Shown piece by piece: positions 53,502-57,974 of a stretch of 57,974 nucleotides of DNA (position 1 is the stretch's first letter; each line of letters starts with the position of its first letter). Source of the DNA: Desulfovibrio sp. (GTDB lineage Bacteria; Desulfobacterota; Desulfovibrionia; Desulfovibrionales; Desulfovibrionaceae); NCBI GenBank assembly GCA_031287575.1, contig JAITSV010000048.1:1-57974 (forward strand), given 5' to 3'. The notes under the pieces were generated by a model. It was not told the DNA's origin. It did no database searches and was given only the letters and a program-made list of their open reading frames with translations. The translations under genes and the position numbers were made by a program.

Positions 53502-53561
53502 ACGCTTCGCGCCCTTCGGGTCGGTCCGCCAACGGGCAAAAAGACGATTTGGAGACAGCCC

Positions 53562-54491
53562 CTATTGAACGCGGACCTCTATGCCCTTGTCCCCGCTCTT
53601 GACCACCTCGTGCTTGGTCGGCGCGGCCTTCAGGTCCAGCACGATGCGGGTATTTTCGCCGTAGCGGCCCACGCGCACCTTTTCGATGACCCGGTTGGAA
53701 GGCACCGCGGGCGCGGACACCGACCAAGCGCCGACCAGGTCCAGGGCCAGCCGGTCGGGGTTGGGCAACACGATGTACTTGTACTGGATGGGCGCATCGC
53801 CTTGCAGGTGCAGGATGGCCGTGCTGCCCGAGAACTTGATGGTGGCCGAGGTGATGGCATGGTCACCCTTGGCCGTCTGCGGCGATGCAGGGGCGGGTGC
53901 GGCCTTGGCCGGGGTGGACTGGGCTGCGGGAGCGGAGGGTGCAGCCGGGGTGGCGGCCTGCGGCTTGGCGGCGGGGGCGGCCTTTTCCGCCTTGGCGGGG
54001 GCCGGAGCAGCCTTCTCCGCCTGCTTGGCCGGGGCAGCCTTGTCCGTGCCCTTGACCGGTTCCTTCTTCTTGCTTTCCAGCGGGGCGGCAAGGTCGGCAC
54101 CAGACTTGGAGGCCATGCGGCCCAGCGCGGTGCGCGGCTCGCCGGACGCTGTCGGGCCAGTCGGGATGGCGGGCTCGCCCTCGCCGGGAGAAACCATGCC
54201 TGCCGGGGTTTCGGTCATCATGCCGCCGGGCTGGCCGCCGGATTGACCGGGGGCCAGGGCGCCCTGCCCGCCCTGTTCGAAATAGGGCATGCCGGGCTGG
54301 CCCGCTTGCGTTGGTTGCGTTGGTTGCCCCGGTTGCGGTTGGCCCGGCACGGGATTCTGCACCGGGGCCTGCACGGAGGGGCCTTCCACCGGGGCGGACT
54401 TTTCGTCACCGGAGCCGAAATGGTTGAACAGGATGAGCGCCATGGCGAACAGCACCACGGTGGGGATCAGCATGGCGATGGTTTTGTTCAT
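53562..54491 (-). CDS. Membrane-anchored AMIN-domain protein
   Basis: 309 aa. An N-terminal signal anchor (IAMLIPTVVLFAMALILF, residues 4-21) is followed by a long linker rich in Pro, Gln, Gly, Ala and Lys (to about 210), with APAKAEKAAPAAK-type repeats. An AMIN-like domain (about 215-309) follows: ITSATIKFSGSTAILHLQGDAPIQYKYIVLPNPDRLALDLVGAW, RVGRYGENTRIVLDLKAA. AMIN domains bind peptidoglycan or target proteins to the septum or secretins. The linker length would span the periplasm. It ends 15 bp after the TPR gene in the same direction, so both are probably co-transcribed. Confidence 0.85.
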   Translation of the reverse strand: MNKTIAMLIPTVVLFAMALILFNHFGSGDEKSAPVEGPSVQAPVQNPVPGQPQPGQPTQPTQAGQPGMPYFEQGGQGALAPGQSGGQPGGMMTETPAGMVSPGEGEPAIPTGPTASGEPRTALGRMASKSGADLAAPLESKKKEPVKGTDKAAPAKQAEKAAPAPAKAEKAAPAAKPQAATPAAPSAPAAQSTPAKAAPAPASPQTAKGDHAITSATIKFSGSTAILHLQGDAPIQYKYIVLPNPDRLALDLVGAWSVSAPAVPSNRVIEKVRVGRYGENTRIVLDLKAAPTKHEVVKSGDKGIEVRVQ

Positions 54492-54506
54492 CTCGCGAAA
54501 GTCTCC

Positions 54507-55418
54507 TTACCGGGCGACCGTGCTGGCCGTCCCATCAGCGTTGGCGGCGCCGGCCTTCCGCTCCAGCACAAAGTCGAGAAAGCGGCGCGAGGGATCGAGG
54601 TCGGGCGTCAGGTCCAGCGACGCGCGCAGGTGTCGTTCCGCCCGGTCCATATCGCCCATGTCGTAGTAGGCCCGGGCGATGTTGAAATGCACGTGGCTGT
54701 CGTCCGGCGAAAGGTCCAGCGCGCGCAGATGATGCTGGATGGCGATGCGCGGCAGCTTGCTCTTGCGCAGGTTGATGCCGAAATCCGTGAACATGTGGCG
54801 ATGGGCGGGCACGAATTCGCCGGGGGTCTCGGCCAGCCGTTCCAGCGCGCGCACGGCGCGGTCGCGGTCGCCGCGCCGCAGTTGGGCCAGTGCGGTGGCA
54901 AAGTCCGCCCGCAACGCACGTTCGGTCTGCGCGCCCACCTCGAGCCCGGCGATGTCGCCGGAACGGCGGGCGGCATCGCGCCCGGCGGCCATGCCGGAAG
55001 CCTGGGCGCCGCCACTGGCGGGATTCACCCGCCGGGCCTGCCTGGCCAGACTGGCCGGACTGGCAAGACTGGCCGCATCTGCCCCGCCTGCCTCGGCCTG
55101 ACCAAAAGCCGCTGGACGGGCAATGTCCTCCCGTTCCCCGTAGGCTGCCGCCACGGGCGCGGTCCTGATCGGCGCGGCAAGGATGTCCGGCTCGAAGGCG
55201 TAGCTGCGCGCCAGTTCCGCCGTGCCGACGGCACGGCGCTCGCCCGTGGGTTCCATGCTGGCCGACAGGGGCTGCACCACGTACCCGCCCGCGTCGTGCT
55301 CCCACACGAACCAGTAGCGCTTGCGCGCGGCGTTGCGCCCCGGTACCCCGCCGCCGGGCCTCCCGGCCTGACGGGGCTCGATGCTGGAATAGACGCCCTT
55401 GAAGATGCCGGTTTCCAT
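54507..55418 (-). CDS. TPR-repeat protein
   Basis: 303 aa. Residues about 185-290 form tetratricopeptide repeats: FATALAQLRRGDRDRAVRALERL, IAIQHHLRALDLSPDDSHVHFNIARAYYDMGDMDRAERHLRASLDLTPDLDPSRR. The N-terminal 80 residues (FKGVYSSIEPRQAG, RKRYWFVWEHDAGGYVVQPL) are unrelated to known domains. The centre has Ala/Ser/Arg repeats from 9-bp units. The start at 55418 has AGGAG. It has no signal peptide. It probably acts with the following AMIN-domain protein, perhaps as a cytoplasmic scaffold, but this is only inferred from adjacency. Confidence 0.82.
   Translation of the reverse strand: METGIFKGVYSSIEPRQAGRPGGGVPGRNAARKRYWFVWEHDAGGYVVQPLSASMEPTGERRAVGTAELARSYAFEPDILAAPIRTAPVAAAYGEREDIARPAAFGQAEAGGADAASLASPASLARQARRVNPASGGAQASGMAAGRDAARRSGDIAGLEVGAQTERALRADFATALAQLRRGDRDRAVRALERLAETPGEFVPAHRHMFTDFGINLRKSKLPRIAIQHHLRALDLSPDDSHVHFNIARAYYDMGDMDRAERHLRASLDLTPDLDPSRRFLDFVLERKAGAANADGTASTVAR
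55042..55077 (-). repeat. Four 9-bp repeats inside the TPR-protein gene
   Basis: CTGGCCAGA, CTGGCCGGA, CTGGCAAGA and CTGGCCGCA follow each other. They encode the ASLASPASLARQ segment, so repeat growth is in frame. Confidence 0.82.
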
Positions 55419-55561
55419 ATCTGCTCCTGTGGCGGCACGGCACGCCGCCTGACGCGGGCGCGCCGGGCCCAGATGTACCCTTTTTCGCGGGCGTTGCAAA
55501 CGGGCCGAGACATGCGGGACGGCGGCAGCGCGCCTGCCATGCTCGTTGCCGTTTCTGTCCG

Positions 55562-55633
55562 CCCTGCCTGCCCTGTCCGCCCTGCCTGCCCTGCCTGCCC
55601 TGCCTGCCCTGTCCGCCCTGTCCACCCTGTCCG
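55562..55633. repeat. Eight 9-bp tandem repeats (CCCTGCCTG/CCCTGTCCG)
   Basis: Eight consecutive units in the 352-bp divergent gap between the TPR gene and hypA. Units alternate between CCCTGCCTG and CCCTGTCCG forms. Apart from these repeats I see nothing in the gap. Confidence 0.92.
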
Positions 55634-55770
55634 GCAACGGTAGTCGGCTGGGTCCGGCGGAATATGGCAAGGCCGGGTTGAGGCGGGCTCTCCGCGGCAA
55701 GGCACGCCAGGACTCTCCGGGCCGCTTCCCCCAACTGGACGCGCCGTGGCTTTTCCTTTATCCATGCCGG

Positions 55771-56124
55771 ATGCATGAAATGTCCGTCGCATCCAGCGTC
55801 ATTTCCATCGTTCAGGAAGAGCTGGCCAAGCACTCCGCCACCCGGCTGCTGCTGGTGCGCGTGCGCTTCGGCGCGCTGGCCAACCTTGTGCCCGAGGCCA
55901 TGGAATTCGCCTTCGAGGCCATGACCATCGGCACCGACTTCGAAGGCGCCAAGCTGGAACTGGCCATGGCCCCGGTGAAGCTGCTGTGCGGCGGCTGCGG
56001 CAAGGAGTTCGAGCCGCAGGGCAAGGAACTGCTGTTCGCGCCCTGCCCCGCCTGCGGCGAGGAGGCCGGGCACCACGTGCTGGCCGGGCGCGAGCTGTAC
56101 GTCGAACACATCGAAGCCGAATAG
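55771..56124 (+). CDS. hypA: HypA nickel chaperone (second copy)
   Basis: 117 aa. N-terminal MHE nickel site ([18 protein letters not shown]) and zinc-binding CGGC near residue 72 and CPAC near 95. It is the standard HypA length. It starts an operon with hypB 10 bp downstream. It differs clearly from the copy in the coo operon (26254-26640), which suggests separate specialisation for different NiFe hydrogenases. Confidence 0.94.
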   Translation: MHEMSVASSVISIVQEELAKHSATRLLLVRVRFGALANLVPEAMEFAFEAMTIGTDFEGAKLELAMAPVKLLCGGCGKEFEPQGKELLFAPCPACGEEAGHHVLAGRELYVEHIEAE

Positions 56125-56133
56125 GGGGCTAGC

Positions 56134-56790
56134 GTGGAAATACCCGTGGTCAGGAACGTGCTGGAAGCCAACGACAAGATGGCCGTGCAACTGAAAGGCC
56201 TGTTCGCCCGGCACGGCATTCTGGTCCTGAACATGATCAGTTCGCCCGGCGCGGGCAAGACCTCGGTGCTCGAGCGCACCCTGTCCGATCTGCGCGGCGA
56301 GTTCCGCATGGCGGTCATCGAGGGCGACCTGCAAACCGACAACGACGCCCGCCGCGTGGCCGCCACCGGGGCCAAGGCCGTGCAGATCAACACCGACGGC
56401 GGCTGCCACCTGGACAGCAACATGATCCTTGAGGCGCTGTCCAACTTCGACCTCGCGGAGATCGACATCCTGTTCATCGAGAACGTGGGCAACCTGGTCT
56501 GCCCGGTGGAATTCGACTGCGGCGAAGACCACAAGGTGGCCCTGCTCAGCGTGACCGAAGGCGACGACAAGCCCGAAAAATACCCGCTGCTGTTCAATCT
56601 TTCCAAGGTCATGCTGCTGAACAAGGTGGATCTTTTGCCCTACGTGGACTTTGACGTGGAGCGGGCCAAGCGCTTTGCCAGGCACCTGAACAAGGAGCTG
56701 ACCATCTTCCCCATGTCCTGCCGCAGCGGCGAAGGGCTGGAAGGCTGGTACGACTGGCTGCGCACGGCGCGAGCCGCCAAGCGCGGGTAG
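56134..56790 (+). CDS. hypB: HypB GTPase for nickel insertion
   Basis: 218 aa. Hydrolyses GTP while nickel is placed into hydrogenases. Walker A ISSPGAGKTSVLE lies near residue 29, EGDLQTDNDARRVAATGAKAVQINTDGGCHLD near 65 (with the G-domain metal-binding Cys and His), IENVGNLVCP near 125 and NKVDLLPY near 168. It lacks the N-terminal Cys-rich nickel site and His-rich tail of some HypB proteins. The start is GTG at 56134 after AGGGGG. It is translated right after hypA. Confidence 0.95.
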   Translation: MEIPVVRNVLEANDKMAVQLKGLFARHGILVLNMISSPGAGKTSVLERTLSDLRGEFRMAVIEGDLQTDNDARRVAATGAKAVQINTDGGCHLDSNMILEALSNFDLAEIDILFIENVGNLVCPVEFDCGEDHKVALLSVTEGDDKPEKYPLLFNLSKVMLLNKVDLLPYVDFDVERAKRFARHLNKELTIFPMSCRSGEGLEGWYDWLRTARAAKRG

Positions 56791-56962
56791 CGACGGACGG
56801 AACATTCACGCCACGGGCTTGCGGCATGGCGGGCGCGTGGTTACAGTTGCATACGTCGGGCAGCATCCCCGTACCGACGTCGAATTCACCCCCCGGCCCG
56901 TCCGGCGCCCTGTGCGTGCCCGGACGGTTCCGGGGGTATGCCATTGCCGGAGGCAACACCCC

Positions 56963-57916
56963 ATGAGCGATTCTTCTTCCTGTCAGGGCTGCCCCAGCGC
57001 GGCCGGTTGCGGCTCCGCCGGAAATCCCGAGGGCTGCCCCTCGTCCGCTTCTTCTGCCGCAAGCTCCGGCTGCGGCGGCGGGTGCGGCGGCCCCACCCCG
57101 GAACAGCAGGCCGAAGAGGCCCGCTTGCAGGCCACGCTGTCGCACATCCGCAACACCATCGTGGTCATGTCCGGCAAGGGCGGCGTGGGCAAAAGCTCCA
57201 CCGCCGCCAACATCGCCGCCGGTCTTGCCTTGGCGGGCAAGCGCGTGGGCCTGCTGGACGTGGACGTGCACGGCCCGTCCATCCCCCGCCTGCTGAAGCT
57301 GGACGCGGCGCGGGCCGACGTGGACGGCGACACCATCCAGCCCGTGCAATGGCGCGAGGGTGTTTCGCTTTCCGTCATGTCGCTGGGCTTCTTTCTGCCC
57401 GATGGCCGCCAGGCGGTGATCTGGCGCGGCCCGGTGAAGATGGGCTTCATCAAGCAACTGCTGTCCGACGTGGCCTGGGGCGAACTGGACTTTCTGGTGG
57501 TGGACTGCCCCCCCGGCACCGGCGACGAGCCGCTGTCCGTGCTGCAACTGCTGGGCGACGCCGCCCGCGCGCTCATCGTCACCACGCCGCAGGCCGTGGC
57601 CGTGGACGACGTGCGCCGCTCGCTGGGCTTCTGCGAAGACCTGAACGTGCCGGTGCTGGGCGTCATCGAAAACATGAGCGGCATCGTCTGTTCCAAGTGC
57701 GGCAACGTGGAATCGCTGTTCGGACAGGGCGGCGGCGAACGCCTGGCCAAGGAAATGAACGTGCCCTTCCTGGGCGCGGTGCCGCTGGACCCGGAAATCG
57801 TCCGCGCGGGCGACGAGGGCAACATCTACATCGCCTCGCACCCCGACCGACCCGCCGCCACCGTGCTGCGCACCATCGTGGATGCGCTGGTGGAAGCGGA
57901 CGCGCCGGGGGCGTAG
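56963..57916 (+). CDS. Mrp/NBP35-family iron-sulfur cluster carrier ATPase
   Basis: 317 aa. Transfers Fe-S clusters to target proteins, using ATP. The deviant Walker A VMSGKGGVGKSSTAANIA near residue 74 and LLDVDVHGPSIPRLL, VVDCPPGTGDEP and NMSGIVCSKCGNVE (the cluster-binding CxxC near 250) are standard. The N-terminal 45 residues are Cys-rich: CQGCPSAAGCGSAGNPEGC then SGCGGGCGG, as in Nbp35-type proteins with an N-terminal cluster. The start at 56963 has GGAGG. It follows hypA-hypB by 172 bp, forming a metallocentre maturation group. Confidence 0.94.
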   Translation: MSDSSSCQGCPSAAGCGSAGNPEGCPSSASSAASSGCGGGCGGPTPEQQAEEARLQATLSHIRNTIVVMSGKGGVGKSSTAANIAAGLALAGKRVGLLDVDVHGPSIPRLLKLDAARADVDGDTIQPVQWREGVSLSVMSLGFFLPDGRQAVIWRGPVKMGFIKQLLSDVAWGELDFLVVDCPPGTGDEPLSVLQLLGDAARALIVTTPQAVAVDDVRRSLGFCEDLNVPVLGVIENMSGIVCSKCGNVESLFGQGGGERLAKEMNVPFLGAVPLDPEIVRAGDEGNIYIASHPDRPAATVLRTIVDALVEADAPGA

Positions 57917-57928
57917 TTACAAAAGCAC

Positions 57929-57968
57929 CCGGGGGAAGGAACCTTTTGGAAAAGGTTCCTTCCCCCGG
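57929..57968 (+). terminator. Inverted repeat after the Mrp gene
   Basis: CCGGGGGAAGGAACCTTTT/AAAAGGTTCCTTCCCCCGG pairs perfectly around GG, 12 nt after the stop. No T-tract is visible before the window ends. Confidence 0.55.
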
Positions 57969-57974
57969 ACCCCC

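Larger units (their letters stand above)
53251..53553 (-). repeat. Palindromic element, copy 3 of 3, with nested repeats
   Basis: 303 bp, ending 9 bp from the stop of the minus-strand AMIN gene. Outer stem TCCAAATCG/CGATTTGGA, then TTTTTG/CAAAAA with the conserved mismatch, second stem CGTTGGC/GCCAACG, third stem GCCTGCCAT/ATGGGAGGC, and apical ATAC...GTAC. It is longer than copies 1 and 2 because three hairpin repeats of about 46 bp lie inside it. Flanking arms again differ in sequence from the other copies but still pair. Confidence 0.85.

Noticed and set aside
55562..55633. CRISPR array
   Set aside because: Units are 9 bp with no spacers, and no cas gene lies nearby. The same applies to the other tandem repeat runs.

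Overview
The window is high-GC, gene-dense bacterial chromosome. Several things point to the Desulfovibrionaceae, close to Desulfovibrio/Nitratidesulfovibrio vulgaris: a complete CO-type energy-converting hydrogenase operon (cooMKLXUH-hypA-cooF), a rubrerythrin, a second dnaA next to thyX and ruvBA, and a gene order that resembles D. vulgaris as I remember it. No database search was possible, so the taxonomic call is inference. I support 51 protein genes and one tRNA gene.

Region by region. 0.2-5.9 kb: an AMP-forming acyl-CoA ligase behind an XRE/cupin regulator, a DnaA paralogue with DnaA-box-like sites upstream, and thyX. 6.1-12.8 kb: DNA repair and RNA genes on the minus strand (ruvB, ruvA, ruvC, yebC, rlmE), with the ruv block split by a SnoaL-like secreted protein and a diguanylate cyclase. 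12.9-17.9 kb: a CgeB-like glycosyltransferase rich in tandem repeats, tRNA-Ala(CGC), a small protein with a phage-head-like Cys motif, a DsrE-family protein, a solute-binding protein, and an SMR exporter (sugE/gdx type) with a terminator-bearing leader. 18.5-27.2 kb: the coo hydrogenase operon. No CO dehydrogenase (cooS) or CooA regulator is present here. 27.3-31.2 kb: a hipBA toxin-antitoxin module, then a DUF47-Pit phosphate transporter pair.

31.2-43.0 kb: a TetR/O-methyltransferase divergon with a clear operator, a DksA-type zinc-finger protein, YhcH-like protein, a Cache-domain chemoreceptor, an MBL-fold lactonase-like protein, OsmC, 6-phosphogluconolactonase, an IMPACT/YigZ protein and a topoisomerase III-type enzyme. 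43.4-49.8 kb: rubrerythrin with promoter and operator, a winged-helix regulator with a degenerate receiver, a UbiD decarboxylase, a UDPGP-family uridylyltransferase and a small hypothetical protein. 49.9-58.0 kb: divergent copper ATPase and copper chaperone, an AMIN-domain/TPR pair, and a hypA-hypB-mrp metallocentre maturation group. The second hypA and hypB probably serve all NiFe hydrogenases, including the Coo enzyme.

The most interesting unexplained feature is a dispersed palindromic element present three times (2066-2212, 38131-38256, 53251-53553). Its stems change sequence between copies while keeping their pairing, and its internal loops and apical core stay constant. Each copy begins 2-9 bp from, or overlaps, the stop codon of a gene and always has the same orientation relative to that gene. 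This looks like a structured 3'-UTR or intercistronic RNA, or a mobile palindromic repeat. One copy carries three further nested hairpin repeats. Short tandem repeats of 9, 10, 12, 15 and 18 bp are also frequent, both in and between genes.
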